Shown in pieces: positions 33,068 through 42,761 of a stretch of 64,000 nt of DNA; positions within the stretch are counted from its first letter, which is position 1, and every line of letters starts with the position of its first letter. The position numbers were made by a program, and so were the translations under genes. The stretch lies in the NCBI GenBank assembly GCA_050246915.1, contig JBFWVD010000021.1, forward strand, positions 16,278 to 80,277, read 5' to 3'. The stretch comes from JBFWVD01 sp050246915 (lineage in GTDB: Bacteria > Actinomycetota > Acidimicrobiia > Acidimicrobiales > Ilumatobacteraceae). The notes beneath the pieces are model-generated. The model was not told the DNA's origin. It made no database searches and saw nothing but the letters and a program-made list of their open reading frames with translations.

Positions 33068-35062
33068 ATGAATGTCGAGCGGAGCTATTGCCGGATCTGT
33101 ATCGCCAACTGCGGAATACTCGTGAGCATCGAGGGTGAGCGGGTCGTCGAGGTCAAGGGCGATCCCGACCATCCCATCTCCAAGGGATACGTGTGCCCGA
33201 AGGGTCGGGCTCTCGGAACTTCCCACCACGGCGACCGCCGACTCGATGGCGCCTACATCGGTCGCGGCGATGAGCGTCGCCACGTCACCGTGCCCGAGGC
33301 CATCAGCGATCTGGGGGGCAAACTCCGCGGCATCGTCGCCGAGCACGGTCCCGGCTCGATCGGCTTCTTCATGGGCTCGGGCGGATTCGTCGATCCGGCC
33401 GGTGGTTTCGTGTTGCGCCGACTCGCTGCAGCCCTCGGCACCAAGCACTTCTATTCGACCGGCACAGTCGACTCGGTGGCCAAGACCTTGGTGACGGCGT
33501 TGATGGGGGGCACCACGGCCCTCATCCCCCATCCCGACGAAGAGGGCAAGCTCATGGTCTTGGTCGGATCGAACCCGCCCGTGTCACACGGGCAGTCGAC
33601 CGGCTTCCCCAACCCCATCGAGAAGCTCCGAGGCGTGAAGCGCCGCGGTGAGCTCATCGTCATCGATCCGCGCGAGACCGAGTCGGCGAAACTGGCCGAT
33701 CGTCATCTGCTCGTCCGACCCGGCACCGATCACATCGTGCTCGCACACGCCGTGCGAGAGATCTTGGCCGACGGCGCCGACATGGCCGATCTGCGCCGTC
33801 GGGCGGTGAACGTCGATGAACTCATCGCTGCGGTCGAGCCGTACGACGCAGCCACGACCGAGACCCTGACCGGCATCGACGCCGAAAGTCTGGCGGCGTT
33901 CGTCAACTCCATCCGCGCCGCCGGTCGTCTGGCGGTGGTGACCGGCACCGGCACCACGATGTCGCCCGGCGGCAACCTCGTGGAGTGGATGGCGTGGGCG
34001 CTCATGATCGCCACCGGCTCGTTCGATCAGCCGGGCGGAATGTGGTTCAACCCGGGCTATTTCACCCGTATCGATCGGCGCGAGAAGCTGCCGACGGTGA
34101 GGCTGGACGAGGTCGGGCCACCGTCACGTCCAGACACCATTCGGCTCATGGGCGAATGGCCGGCCGCCTGCATTCCCGAGGAGATCGAAGCGCGGCGGAT
34201 CAAGGCGCTCATCGTGGCTGGCGCCAACGCCGCCATCGCGCTCCCCGACACGTTGCGGGTGGCCGCGGCACTCAGTTCGGTCGAGGTCCTCGTGAACCTC
34301 GACGTCGACAACACCGAGACCGGTGACATGGCCACCCACGCGATCGGATGTGCGGATCAACTCGAGCGCGCCGATCTGCTGGCGCTGGAGATGTTCGCTG
34401 GCAACCTCTACAACCAGTACACGCCGGCTCTGCTCCCCCGAGTCGAGGGCCGGCCTGCGATGTGGCACACGCTGGCGCTGATCGCTCAGGAGTTGGGCCT
34501 CGATGTCCTCGACGGCGCCGATCCCGCCACGGTCACCGATGACGACATCTTGTTCCGAGTCGCGCGGCGCGGGGATCTCGAGGGTCTCAAGGCCGCCGGC
34601 GGACCGGTCATCACCGCGCCTGCGGTGTACGGATGGGCTGAGGACCGGTTGCCCAACGGCGTCTGGGACATAGCTCCGGTCCAGATGGTCGAGCAGCTCG
34701 CCCAGTGGCAGCCCCGAACGCAATTGGTGGTGACACCACGGCGTCAGCTGCGTCATCAGAACTCCCAGCCCTATCGCGACGGTGATCAGGCGGTGGCGCT
34801 CATCCATCCGCGTGACGCCGAGCGACACGGCGTGGTCGACGGTGACACGGTGACCATCACCTCCGAGGTCGGTTCCGTGAGGCTGCCGGCGAAGGTCACC
34901 GATCAGGTCGTCGAGGGATCGGTGTCGTTCCCGCACGGCTGGAACGACGCCAACGTCAACCTCCTCACCAGCACCACCGACATGGATCCGCTGTCGGGCA
35001 TGCCGGTCATGTCGGGCACACCGGTGTCGTTGGTCGTCGAGCCGGCGTTGGTGGCTTCGTGA
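33068..35062 (+). CDS. Molybdopterin (bis-MGD) oxidoreductase
   Basis: 664 residues from the ATG at 33068, preceded by CAGGGGGAAC; the longer open frame is not family-like. The [4Fe-4S] site is C8-x2-C11-x3-C15 and C43 (CRIC, NC, GYVCPKGRA). It lacks a twin-arginine signal, so it is cytoplasmic. At the Mo-ligand position the sequence is VDSVAKTLV with no Cys, Sec or Ser, by eye alignment to FdhF. The electron partner and substrate are unknown. Coupled to the next SDR by ATGA-type overlap. Confidence 0.9.
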   Translation: MNVERSYCRICIANCGILVSIEGERVVEVKGDPDHPISKGYVCPKGRALGTSHHGDRRLDGAYIGRGDERRHVTVPEAISDLGGKLRGIVAEHGPGSIGFFMGSGGFVDPAGGFVLRRLAAALGTKHFYSTGTVDSVAKTLVTALMGGTTALIPHPDEEGKLMVLVGSNPPVSHGQSTGFPNPIEKLRGVKRRGELIVIDPRETESAKLADRHLLVRPGTDHIVLAHAVREILADGADMADLRRRAVNVDELIAAVEPYDAATTETLTGIDAESLAAFVNSIRAAGRLAVVTGTGTTMSPGGNLVEWMAWALMIATGSFDQPGGMWFNPGYFTRIDRREKLPTVRLDEVGPPSRPDTIRLMGEWPAACIPEEIEARRIKALIVAGANAAIALPDTLRVAAALSSVEVLVNLDVDNTETGDMATHAIGCADQLERADLLALEMFAGNLYNQYTPALLPRVEGRPAMWHTLALIAQELGLDVLDGADPATVTDDDILFRVARRGDLEGLKAAGGPVITAPAVYGWAEDRLPNGVWDIAPVQMVEQLAQWQPRTQLVVTPRRQLRHQNSQPYRDGDQAVALIHPRDAERHGVVDGDTVTITSEVGSVRLPAKVTDQVVEGSVSFPHGWNDANVNLLTSTTDMDPLSGMPVMSGTPVSLVVEPALVAS

Positions 35063-35922
35063 TCGATACGCCGCCTCGCGTGGTACTCATCACGGGATGT
35101 TCCAGTGGCATCGGCATGGCCAGCGCCCTGGCGTTCGCAGGAGCCGGTGACATCGTCGTGGCCACGATGCGGAACCTCGACAAGGCCACCGCGCTGCGCG
35201 CCGCGCTCGATGCCGCAGGCATCGGTGAGGGTCGCACCGCAGGGACCGCCGCGATCGCACGGCTCGACGTGTCCGATGAGTCGTCCGTAGCGGCTGCGGT
35301 GCAGGGCGTCTTGGACGAGCACGGACGCATCGACGTGCTGGTGTCCAATGCGGGGGTGCTGTACGAGGGCACGACCGAAGAGCTGCCGGTGGAAGCGTTC
35401 ACGCACTCGCTCGACGTCAATTTCCTCGGCACCGTGCGCATGATCAAAGCGGTCATGCCATCGATGAGGGCAGCCGGCAGGGGCAACATCATCGCGGTCT
35501 CCAGCACGGCGGGCATTTTGGGTCAGCCGTTCAATGACGCCTATTGCGCTTCGAAGTTCGCGCTCGAGGGCATGTGCGAATCGCTGTTCCCCGTGGCCGC
35601 GGCGTTCGGCGTGCACGTGTCGATGGTGGAGCCGGGCCCGGTCACCACCGAGTTCGTCGCCAACAGTTCCACTGCTGCTGCCAAGGGCATCGCCGGACCC
35701 TACGCCGACGTGCGCAGTGCCTTCGCACGGATCCAAGCCGGCGCCTACGTCGGTGCTCCGCAGTCCGACGAGATCGCAGCGCAGATCGTGGCGGTCGCCG
35801 ACGACCCCTCGCCCAAGCTGCGCTATCAGACGTCGGAAGCGATCACGAAGCTGGTGGCCCTCAAGCTCAAGGACGTCACCGGCGAACGCGTCACTTCGAT
35901 GACGTCGAAGTGGTTGACGTGA
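35059..35922 (+). CDS. Short-chain dehydrogenase/reductase
   Basis: 287 residues. GCSSGIGMASALAFA (NAD(P) binding), SNAGVLYEG, the Ser in SSTAGILG and YCASK (catalytic Tyr and Lys) are all present, as in classical SDRs. It likely oxidises a secondary alcohol or a 3-hydroxyacyl-CoA-like intermediate. It overlaps the preceding molybdoenzyme gene by 4 bp. Confidence 0.92.
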   Translation: MIDTPPRVVLITGCSSGIGMASALAFAGAGDIVVATMRNLDKATALRAALDAAGIGEGRTAGTAAIARLDVSDESSVAAAVQGVLDEHGRIDVLVSNAGVLYEGTTEELPVEAFTHSLDVNFLGTVRMIKAVMPSMRAAGRGNIIAVSSTAGILGQPFNDAYCASKFALEGMCESLFPVAAAFGVHVSMVEPGPVTTEFVANSSTAAAKGIAGPYADVRSAFARIQAGAYVGAPQSDEIAAQIVAVADDPSPKLRYQTSEAITKLVALKLKDVTGERVTSMTSKWLT

Positions 35923-35982
35923 GCACCGGCGAGAACCCATGACAGGTATGAAGCTCGTTCGAACCCGGAAGGCGGATGGTCG

Positions 35983-36684
35983 ATGACCGACCTGCGCAAG
36001 CAGCAGCATCCCGATGTCTACGCCGACATCTTGACCCCCACCATCAACCCGCCGCCGCAAGCCGCGGCTGCCAACGAGTTGGCCGCAGCGGTCCGCCAGC
36101 TGGTTCGAACCACCGTTGGCTCGTCGGCGAGCGACGATGTGCTGCGCGAGGTGGCCGCACAGGTGCGGGCACTGGTCGAGGTACTCGATCCGCATACCAC
36201 GATGACTCGATCCGATCAGGGCCGGCGCATCAGCGGCACCGGCAACTTCATGACCCACCCCATCGTCGGCCCAGCGAACCCGAGCGCTCCCCCACTGAGG
36301 CTCCACATCGACGGCGACGTCGTGACAGGCACTGTTGTGTTCGGACCGCCGCAGGAGGGTCCTGACCACTGCGCGCACGGAGGGTGGATCGCCGCAGGAT
36401 TCGATGCGATCCTGCTCATGGCCGCCGGGGCCAAAGGCGTTGGTGGGCCCACCAAGTCGCTGTCGGTGCGCTATCGACGGCCCACCCCGATCAACACACC
36501 GTTGCGATATGAGGCCACGGTGGACGTGGTCGAGGAACGCCGTGTCGTGATCCACGGCCGTCTGCTCAACGGCGATGAGGTGTGCGCCGAGGGCACCGCC
36601 GAGGTGGCGCGCCTGCAGCGTCCTCCGGCCGTTTCGCCGACCACTGACCCGTCCCCCGCCGACAACCCGACAACCGAGCGATGA
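35983..36684 (+). CDS. PaaI-type hot-dog thioesterase
   Basis: 233 residues. An N-terminal helical part (~1-75) precedes the hot-dog fold, with FMTHPIVGPANPS, CAHGGWIAAGFDAILL (the HGG-helix typical of PaaI/4HBT) and YRRPTPINTPLRYEAT. It should hydrolyse an acyl-CoA, or serve as a non-catalytic member of the fold. It overlaps the next ligase start by 4 bp, so ligase and thioesterase are translated together. Confidence 0.87.
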   Translation: MTDLRKQQHPDVYADILTPTINPPPQAAAANELAAAVRQLVRTTVGSSASDDVLREVAAQVRALVEVLDPHTTMTRSDQGRRISGTGNFMTHPIVGPANPSAPPLRLHIDGDVVTGTVVFGPPQEGPDHCAHGGWIAAGFDAILLMAAGAKGVGGPTKSLSVRYRRPTPINTPLRYEATVDVVEERRVVIHGRLLNGDEVCAEGTAEVARLQRPPAVSPTTDPSPADNPTTER

Positions 36685-38282
36685 CACCCACGACCCCACG
36701 TCGCCAGGACGTGATCGGACTCGGTCAGCCCGGCGCAGAGAAGAACTGGTGGGAGCTCATCACCGAGCGAGCCTCCCTCACCCCCGATCGCACGATGCTG
36801 GTCGACGATCGCGGCCGCACCCTCACGTTCGCCCAGTACCGCCAACTTGCCGAAGAAGTGGCAGCTGGCCTCGCCGCGCAAGGGATCGAACGCGACCAGA
36901 TCGTGAGCTTCCAGCTGCCCACGATGGTCGAGACTGCGCTCGTGTACGGCGCGCTGTGTCGATTGGGTGCCCGCCAGAACCCGGTCATCACGATGTTGCG
37001 TCGCAACGAGGTGGGGCTCATCGTCGGCCAACTGCACAGCGACTGGCTCCTCGTCCCCGGGGTGTGGCGCGGGTTCGACCATGCCGCGATGGCCCATGAC
37101 ATCGCAAGCGAGCACGGCTGCCGGGTGATGGAGATCGGCATCGACGCCGCCGGTCCCGACAACATCGTGCTCCCGCGGGGCGACGCATCGACGCTCGCTC
37201 CATACGTGCACACCACCGATGTGCGCTTCTTCCTGTACTCGTCGGGCACGACCGCGGCACCCAAAGGGGTCCAGCACACCGAGGCGACGTTGATGGCGTC
37301 ATCGAACGGATGCGTCGAGTGCTACGACCTGAACGAGGAATCGGCTCTTCCAATCGCCTTCCCCATCACCCATGTCGGCGGACCTATGTCGCTCCTCAGC
37401 GGCATCCGCGTCGGTCATCGCTGTTTGTTGGTGGAGATCTTCGACCCGGTGGAGACGCCGCTGTTCTTGTCGCGCAATGGCGCCACCCATCTTGGCTCCG
37501 CCGTGCCGTTCTTCTTGGCGTACCTCGCGGCACAGGAGCGCCATGGCCGCGAGAAGCTGTTCCCCCGTTTGCACATCTGCGCCGGCGGTGGTGCGCCGCT
37601 ACCGCCTGAGATACATCTGCGCGTGAAGGCCGAGCTCGGCGGCCGCGGCATCATCAATGGCTACGGGCTCACCGAGTGTCCGAGCGCCCTGTCGAGCGCG
37701 TACAGCGATCCCGAGAGCGCCTTTCTCGGGACCACCGGCCGTGAGTGTGTGGGCGTCGAATGCAAGATCGTCACGAGCGACGGCCGAGTGGTCGGGGTGG
37801 ACGAGGAGGGCGAGTTGCTCGTGCGTGGCCCGCAGCTGTTCAAGGGGTACGTCGATGCGACACTCGACGCGGAAGCGTTCGATGACGAGGGCTACTTCCG
37901 CACCGGTGACATCGCCTTGCGGACCGTCGAGGGCTACTACCGCATCACCGGCCGTATCAAGGACATCATCATCCGCAATGCCGAGAACATCTCCGCGGTG
38001 GAGGTCGAGAACGTCCTGCACACCCACCCGGCGGTGGCTGATGTGGCGGTGATCGGCGTGCCTGATCCCAAGACCGGTGAGCGCCTGTGCGCCATCGTTG
38101 TGTTGTCGGATGGGGTCGAGTCGCTCACGATCCCCGATCTCGCCGAACACTGTCGATCGAACGGCCTCGCCGTACAGAAGGCCCCCGAGCGTCTGGAGAT
38201 CATCGACGCGATCCCGCGTAACTCGATGGGCAAGATCTTGAAGCAGGACCTGCGCGCTCGCTACGTCAACGCAGCGAAGTGA
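36681..38282 (+). CDS. AMP-dependent acyl-CoA synthetase
   Basis: 533 residues. YSSGTTAAPKGVQHTE, GYGLTECPSA, FRTGDIALRTVEGYYRITGR and RNSMGKILKQDLR are ordered as in the family. The segment IIRNAENISAVEVEN has Asn-Ala-Glu where RGGEN is usual, a variant common among actinobacterial fatty acyl ligases. It is the last gene of the 20.7-38.3 kb run. Substrate not known. Confidence 0.92.
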   Translation: MTPTTPRRQDVIGLGQPGAEKNWWELITERASLTPDRTMLVDDRGRTLTFAQYRQLAEEVAAGLAAQGIERDQIVSFQLPTMVETALVYGALCRLGARQNPVITMLRRNEVGLIVGQLHSDWLLVPGVWRGFDHAAMAHDIASEHGCRVMEIGIDAAGPDNIVLPRGDASTLAPYVHTTDVRFFLYSSGTTAAPKGVQHTEATLMASSNGCVECYDLNEESALPIAFPITHVGGPMSLLSGIRVGHRCLLVEIFDPVETPLFLSRNGATHLGSAVPFFLAYLAAQERHGREKLFPRLHICAGGGAPLPPEIHLRVKAELGGRGIINGYGLTECPSALSSAYSDPESAFLGTTGRECVGVECKIVTSDGRVVGVDEEGELLVRGPQLFKGYVDATLDAEAFDDEGYFRTGDIALRTVEGYYRITGRIKDIIIRNAENISAVEVENVLHTHPAVADVAVIGVPDPKTGERLCAIVVLSDGVESLTIPDLAEHCRSNGLAVQKAPERLEIIDAIPRNSMGKILKQDLRARYVNAAK

Positions 38283-38301
38283 CCAGAGCGGCGCGGGCCG
38301 G

Positions 38302-38685
38302 TCACGCAGACTGCAGCTGGATCACGTTGCCCTCGGGATCGTGACCGTCGCGAACCCGGGCGCCGTCGAAGCTCCACTCGAGCTCTGGACCGTCGATAGC
38401 GCCGCCGAGGCGCAACGCAGTCGCACGCGCCGCGGCGAGGTCGTCCACGGCGAAGACGGGCTTGATAGCGGCGTCCTCACGGCGTTGCGGCGGATCGCCG
38501 ACCTCGAACGTCGCGGCGATGAACGCCGGGATCTCGACGATCACCAGACGCTGATCGCCGCGGGCCAGCACCACATGGTCGTCCGCTCGTGTGATCTCCT
38601 CGAGGCCGACGACGCCGGCGTAGAAGGCCACCATGCGGTTGAGGTGCTTGGCGTAGATAACTGCACGCGGTGCGTTCATCGTCAT
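38302..38685 (-). CDS. VOC (glyoxalase/bleomycin-resistance-like) small protein
   Basis: 127 residues from the ATG at 38685, with AGGAGAAAGG upstream. Pattern VIYAKHLNRMVAFYAGVVGLE, then VFAVDDLAAARATALRLGG and DGHDPEGNVIQLQ, is the paired beta-alpha-beta module of the VOC fold. Metal ligands are not fully conserved, so an enzymatic role is uncertain. Confidence 0.85.
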   Translation of the reverse strand: MTMNAPRAVIYAKHLNRMVAFYAGVVGLEEITRADDHVVLARGDQRLVIVEIPAFIAATFEVGDPPQRREDAAIKPVFAVDDLAAARATALRLGGAIDGPELEWSFDGARVRDGHDPEGNVIQLQSA

Positions 38686-38778
38686 CGGACCTTTCTCCTG
38701 CTGGACGCATCGGGGAGCTTCGGCCCTGGTCACGTCGGACCGAGAGGTACATGATCATCTCGCAACAGGAGGTGGCTC

Positions 38779-38973
38779 ATGAAAGCAGCAGTTGGTGATC
38801 GCCTCGTCGTGAAGGGTCATCATGTCGGTGAACCCGATCGAGATGCCCTCGTGCTCGAGGTCCATGGACCCGATGGTGGTCCGCCGTACGTGGTCCGCTG
38901 GTCCGACACCGGCCACGAGACCCTCTTCTTCCCGGGTTCGGACGCCGCAGTCCAACACTTCGAGCACAGCTGA
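38779..38973 (+). CDS. DUF1918 protein
   Basis: 64 residues with CAGGAGGTGG ahead of the ATG. The whole protein is a DUF1918 domain: KAAVGDRLVVKGHHVGEPDR, LEVHGPDGGPPYVVRW and GHETLFFPGSDA. These are small SH3-like beta-barrel actinobacterial proteins of unknown function. It converges on the alcohol dehydrogenase gene, with a hairpin between. Confidence 0.92.
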   Translation: MKAAVGDRLVVKGHHVGEPDRDALVLEVHGPDGGPPYVVRWSDTGHETLFFPGSDAAVQHFEHS

Positions 38974-38977
38974 GCGG

Positions 38978-39005
38978 CACATCGGTCGCGTCAGCGGCCG
39001 ATGTG
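38978..39005. terminator. Hairpin between convergent genes
   Basis: Perfect 8-bp arms CACATCGG (38978-38985) and CCGATGTG (38998-39005), overlapping the 3' end of the alcohol dehydrogenase gene. A plausible shared transcription end for both strands. Confidence 0.45.
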
Positions 39006-39995
39006 GAGCACCGCCGCCCCCGCGAACCGATCCTGGGCGAGATCGCGCAGGGCGGTGTCGGCCTGCGCGAACCGATAGGCCACGGTGTGCACTGCGATGT
39101 CGATGTCCGCTGCTATGGCCAGGAACTCCTCGCCATCGCGGCGGGTGTTGGCGGTGACGCTCAGTAGGCGTCGTTCCTGGAACAGATGGCGCTGATAGTC
39201 GAGAACGGGAACATCACTGAGGTGGATCCCAGCAATGGCACAGGTGCCTCCTCGATCGAGCGCGGCGAGCGCTCCGGGCACACAGTCCCCGACGGGAGCG
39301 AACACGATCGCAGCGTCGAGGAGTTCGGGCGGGGCATCGTAGGTGTCTTGCACCGATGCCACGCCCAGTGCCATGGCGAGCGTGCGCGCCTCGGCCGATC
39401 GGGTCATGACGTGCACGGTCGCGCCGCGCGACAACGCCACTTGCGCAGCGAGATGGGCTGAACCTCCGAAGCCATAGATGCCGAGCCGGCCGCCCTCGGG
39501 TAGGGCGCTGCGCTGCAACGCTCGGTAGCCGATGATCCCGGCACACAGCAGTGGCGCGGCCCGTTCATCGTCGAACCGATCGTCGATGGCATAGGCGTAC
39601 CGCTCATCGACCACCGCCAGTTCGCCATAGCCGCCGTCGGCGTCCCATCCGGTGAACGCCGGAGACAGGCACAGGTTCTCGTCACCGCGCGCACAGAAGC
39701 GGCATCGTCCACATGTGTGACGCAACCATGCGATGCCCACACGTTGTCCGATCTCGAACCGATGAGCGCCGGGTCCGAGCCGATCGACGAGGCCGACGAT
39801 CTCGTGGCCGGGAACGACATGGGAAGCGTGAACGGACAGATCGCCTTCCGCCACATGCAGATCGGTGCGACACACACCGCACACCGACACCGACACCCGG
39901 ATCTCGCCCGGACCGGGCTCCGGGTCGGGACGATCGACGAGCCTGAGCGGGCCGCTGTCGGCCGGCCCAGGGGTCGAGACGATCCACGCTCGCAT
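38991..39995 (-). CDS. Zinc-dependent alcohol dehydrogenase
   Basis: 334 residues from the ATG at 39995. Catalytic zinc ligands lie in CGVCRTDLHVAEGD and GHE; the structural zinc site is CGRCRFCARGDENLC; NAD(P) binds at GIYGFGGSAHLAAQ. The Gly-Phe-Gly-Gly-Ser-Ala-His stretch is typical of the AdhA-like branch. It oxidises alcohols or reduces aldehydes. It starts one base after the M15 peptidase stop, in a minus-strand operon (41544 to 38991). Confidence 0.92.
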   Translation of the reverse strand: MRAWIVSTPGPADSGPLRLVDRPDPEPGPGEIRVSVSVCGVCRTDLHVAEGDLSVHASHVVPGHEIVGLVDRLGPGAHRFEIGQRVGIAWLRHTCGRCRFCARGDENLCLSPAFTGWDADGGYGELAVVDERYAYAIDDRFDDERAAPLLCAGIIGYRALQRSALPEGGRLGIYGFGGSAHLAAQVALSRGATVHVMTRSAEARTLAMALGVASVQDTYDAPPELLDAAIVFAPVGDCVPGALAALDRGGTCAIAGIHLSDVPVLDYQRHLFQERRLLSVTANTRRDGEEFLAIAADIDIAVHTVAYRFAQADTALRDLAQDRFAGAAVLHIGR

Positions 39996-39996
39996 G

Positions 39997-40959
39997 TCAA
40001 TGACCGTTGACGGAGAAGTGCATCGTGTCGGTGAGCGAGGTGAAGTTCCCGCCCCAACCCCATCCGGCATCGGCGAACGCGCTCGTCACCACGTCTCCGG
40101 CCACGATCATGCCCGGCCGCAGGTTCGTGCGATCCAGGTAGTCGCTGGCCAGCTCCGGCACCACCAGTTCACCCTTGGCGTAGGGGTTCAGAAACGGGTT
40201 GATGTCGATCGCCTTGCCGTAGGCGTGGTTCGACCAGCCGGTCGATCCTGTCGTGACCCGGCAGACGAACGAACCGGTGTTGTTACCGTCTCCAGTAGGC
40301 GCGGCGTCGAGCTCGTCAGCCCGGGTGACTCGCATCTCCTCGATGGGGAACCGTGCTGCGTCGATCTTGCGGAACACCTCGACCACGGCATCGGCAATCG
40401 ACGCGTTCACGATCATCTCGCCGCGATGATGCCGCCCGTCGAAGCCCCAGAACGTGAGTGTCAGGTAACGCAGACCTCCCACATCGATGGGACATCCGCT
40501 GTTCCACGTCGATCGAGCAAGCACGTCTGGCGGGATCTCGTCCACGGTCGCCTCGAACGCCGTACCGGTGGGGGGAGGGAGCAGATCGATGGTGGCGAAA
40601 CGACGGTCGCGCAGTTCCGGTGGTGTGGGGAGCGCGACCGCGTATCCATCGGGACGCAGCGGGAGCGTTCGCGTCCCGAGCCAGTCGGGACGCTCGGTGA
40701 TACCGAGATCGATCAGCGTGGACGAGGTCGTAGTGCTCGTGTTCGTAGAAGCGGTGGTCACCGGCGTCGTTGTTACCGTGGTGGCGGGCCTGTCAAGAGC
40801 TATTGACGTGCTCGTACTGGTCGATGTCAGCGACACCGTGCTGGCCGTGGTCGTCGCGACGACGGTCGTCGCGTCGGTGTCTGCAGTGACGTCGTCGGAG
40901 CACGATGCAGCGATCGATACGAAGGCCACGAGTGCAAGCACATGTCGTCGCCGGGGCAC
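39997..40959 (-). CDS. Lipoprotein with M15 (VanY-like) peptidase domain
   Basis: 320 residues from GTG 40959. A signal peptide (HVLALVAFVSIAASC) ends in the lipobox IAASC, so the product is probably a lipid-anchored envelope protein. Residues ~25-85 are a Thr/Ser-rich linker. The C-terminal domain has SNHAYGKAIDINPF (His and Asp zinc ligands) and DTMHFS (last His), fitting D-Ala-D-Ala carboxypeptidase-like M15 peptidases. It probably trims peptidoglycan. Its operon with an alcohol dehydrogenase is unexpected. Confidence 0.88.
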   Translation of the reverse strand: MPRRRHVLALVAFVSIAASCSDDVTADTDATTVVATTTASTVSLTSTSTSTSIALDRPATTVTTTPVTTASTNTSTTTSSTLIDLGITERPDWLGTRTLPLRPDGYAVALPTPPELRDRRFATIDLLPPPTGTAFEATVDEIPPDVLARSTWNSGCPIDVGGLRYLTLTFWGFDGRHHRGEMIVNASIADAVVEVFRKIDAARFPIEEMRVTRADELDAAPTGDGNNTGSFVCRVTTGSTGWSNHAYGKAIDINPFLNPYAKGELVVPELASDYLDRTNLRPGMIVAGDVVTSAFADAGWGWGGNFTSLTDTMHFSVNGH

Positions 40960-40968
40960 ACCCCGACG

Positions 40969-41544
40969 CTAGCCAGCCGAGGCCGGCAACTGGGCGCGCG
41001 GCCGGGCCGGTGGCCCGACCGGTGCGCGGCCAGCGAGGATGTGGTGCACCTCGTCGGGGCCGATCTCCTCGAACTCGAGGTACCAATCACCGACGCTGGC
41101 GATGCGGTCCGGGGTCTGGAGGAAGACCGCCTTGCCATCACAGCGCGATTGCAGCTCGATGGCCATCGACAGCGTTGCCACCGGCGCGGCGACCACCAGC
41201 ATCGCTGGCTCCAACGGCGCGATGTGACCGATCGCGGTGTGCATGGTGCGGCCGGTGTCGATGCCGTCGTCGACGAGGATGACCGATCGGCCACGCACCA
41301 GCGACTCCACGGAAGCGGAAGGCACGACGCAAGCAGCATCACCAGTAGCGGCTCGGGACTCGTCGTCCTCGCGGTCACCGAGGATGATGAAGCGATGCAG
41401 CGGCGCGTCGAGGAGACGGGCGACCTCCGCAGCCACGACGGTCCCGCCGCCTGACAACGCGATCACCAACGGCGAGTGCAGCGGGAACTCGATGAGGCGT
41501 TGGCCGAGCAGCATCCCGGCGTCGCGACGATTCATGAACCTCAT
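40969..41544 (-). CDS. Phosphoribosyltransferase-like protein
   Basis: 191 residues. The PRPP-binding loop reads VILVDDGIDTGRTM; LVIALSGGGTVVAAEVA is the N-terminal strand with the pyrophosphate loop. A C-terminal Pro/Arg tail follows. Type I PRTases of this sort salvage bases or serve as regulatory homologues; the substrate pocket does not reveal which. First gene of the operon with M15 peptidase and alcohol dehydrogenase. Confidence 0.88.
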   Translation of the reverse strand: MRFMNRRDAGMLLGQRLIEFPLHSPLVIALSGGGTVVAAEVARLLDAPLHRFIILGDREDDESRAATGDAACVVPSASVESLVRGRSVILVDDGIDTGRTMHTAIGHIAPLEPAMLVVAAPVATLSMAIELQSRCDGKAVFLQTPDRIASVGDWYLEFEEIGPDEVHHILAGRAPVGPPARPRAQLPASAG

Positions 41545-41668
41545 GGCTCACCTCGCTCTCACCCGAGGGTCTGTGGCGCCCGATCCTCGTTCTGGTGATG
41601 CTGCACCCGATCACGAATGGTGTCGAGAGGAGATCGTCACGAATGTGGCCTCCGCTACGGTCGCTGCC

Positions 41669-42724
41669 ATGACGGTCACTCGCGACACTCCGTTCGGCCC
41701 TGAGGACGACTGCTACCACGCTCCGTCCGACAACCCACTCGACCTCGAGACCAACTGGTGGGCGATCAACGTTCCTGAGCGTCGATTGGCCATCTGGCTC
41801 CATTCGGCCTACTACCCCAATCGCGACTGCGTGACGTGGCGTGTGTTTGCGTGGGATGACACCGGGGTCGATCCGGTTCGCCTCGCCTACTACCGCAAGG
41901 CCGAGGACGTGCCCATGCCGCCAGCCCCCGACCTACGCGCGATCACCTTCCCGGGCGGCGGCTACTCGCTCAAGATGCTCACACCGTTGAACGACTATCA
42001 CCTGGCCTACGGCGACAAGGACCGGAACTTCTCGGTGGAGTTCGAGTTCAAGAGTGTTCAGCCGCCGCACCGTTTCACTCCTGGCGAAGCGCCGTGCCTG
42101 CACAATCCTCACATCGATCAGCTGGGCCACATGACGGGCGCGCTCGAGCTGTGCGGCGAGAAGATCGACATCGACTGCTACTCGGTACGTGACCGTACGT
42201 GGGGACCGCGCGAGGGTCATCACGCGTCGAGTCAGAAGCCGGAGTACGTCCGCAACGAGGTGAAGGTGCTCCACCCCGGCGGAGCTGCGTGGCGGCAGGT
42301 CGAACGCGAGCGCGGGCGCGGGCGCATCCAGTACATCTTCGGCCACTACGGCGCAGAGGTCGGATTCCTCAGTTTCGTGCGTCCCCAAGATGGTGACGCC
42401 CAGGGATGGTCGCCGCTCAACATGGGATGGCTGCTCAAAGACGGTGTGTTCTCGCGGCTCGACAAGTCCCGGAGCCGCATGAAGAACTTCCGGAACGTCA
42501 ACACCGGCTGGAGCGAGCACATGCTCGTCGAATTGGCGGATGAAGCCGGGCGCACCATGGAAGCCGAGGGCTCCGCGGTCAGCCACATGTGTGAACACGG
42601 ATCGGGAGCGAATGCGCTGATGCGCTGGGAGTTCGACGGAAAGATCGGTTGGGGTGAGGATCAAGACGGCTGGCGCCAGGATCACTTCACCAAGATGGTG
42701 CAGGCGTTGCGGATGGCGCGCTGA
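41669..42724 (+). CDS. Uncharacterised protein, AttH/CrtC-like beta-barrel (DUF7065/7064-like)
   Basis: 351 residues from the ATG at 41669 (GTG 41645 is possible). There are no signal peptide, transmembrane or nucleotide-binding motifs. Trp/Tyr-rich segments (NWWAINVPERRLAIWLHSAY, GYSLKMLTPLNDYHLAYGD, YSVRDRTWGPREG) are like the double lipocalin-type barrels of AttH/CrtC or DUF7065 proteins. These occur with CoA-ester catabolism genes and may bind hydrophobic substrates. The family assignment is tentative. Confidence 0.6.
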   Translation: MTVTRDTPFGPEDDCYHAPSDNPLDLETNWWAINVPERRLAIWLHSAYYPNRDCVTWRVFAWDDTGVDPVRLAYYRKAEDVPMPPAPDLRAITFPGGGYSLKMLTPLNDYHLAYGDKDRNFSVEFEFKSVQPPHRFTPGEAPCLHNPHIDQLGHMTGALELCGEKIDIDCYSVRDRTWGPREGHHASSQKPEYVRNEVKVLHPGGAAWRQVERERGRGRIQYIFGHYGAEVGFLSFVRPQDGDAQGWSPLNMGWLLKDGVFSRLDKSRSRMKNFRNVNTGWSEHMLVELADEAGRTMEAEGSAVSHMCEHGSGANALMRWEFDGKIGWGEDQDGWRQDHFTKMVQALRMAR

Positions 42725-42761
42725 GCCGGCTGGCTGACCTCACGGTCGCGGCGAGCGGGGC

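Noticed and set aside
34903..36699. 598-residue minus-strand open frame
   Set aside because: Antisense to the SDR and hot-dog genes; no recognisable domain.
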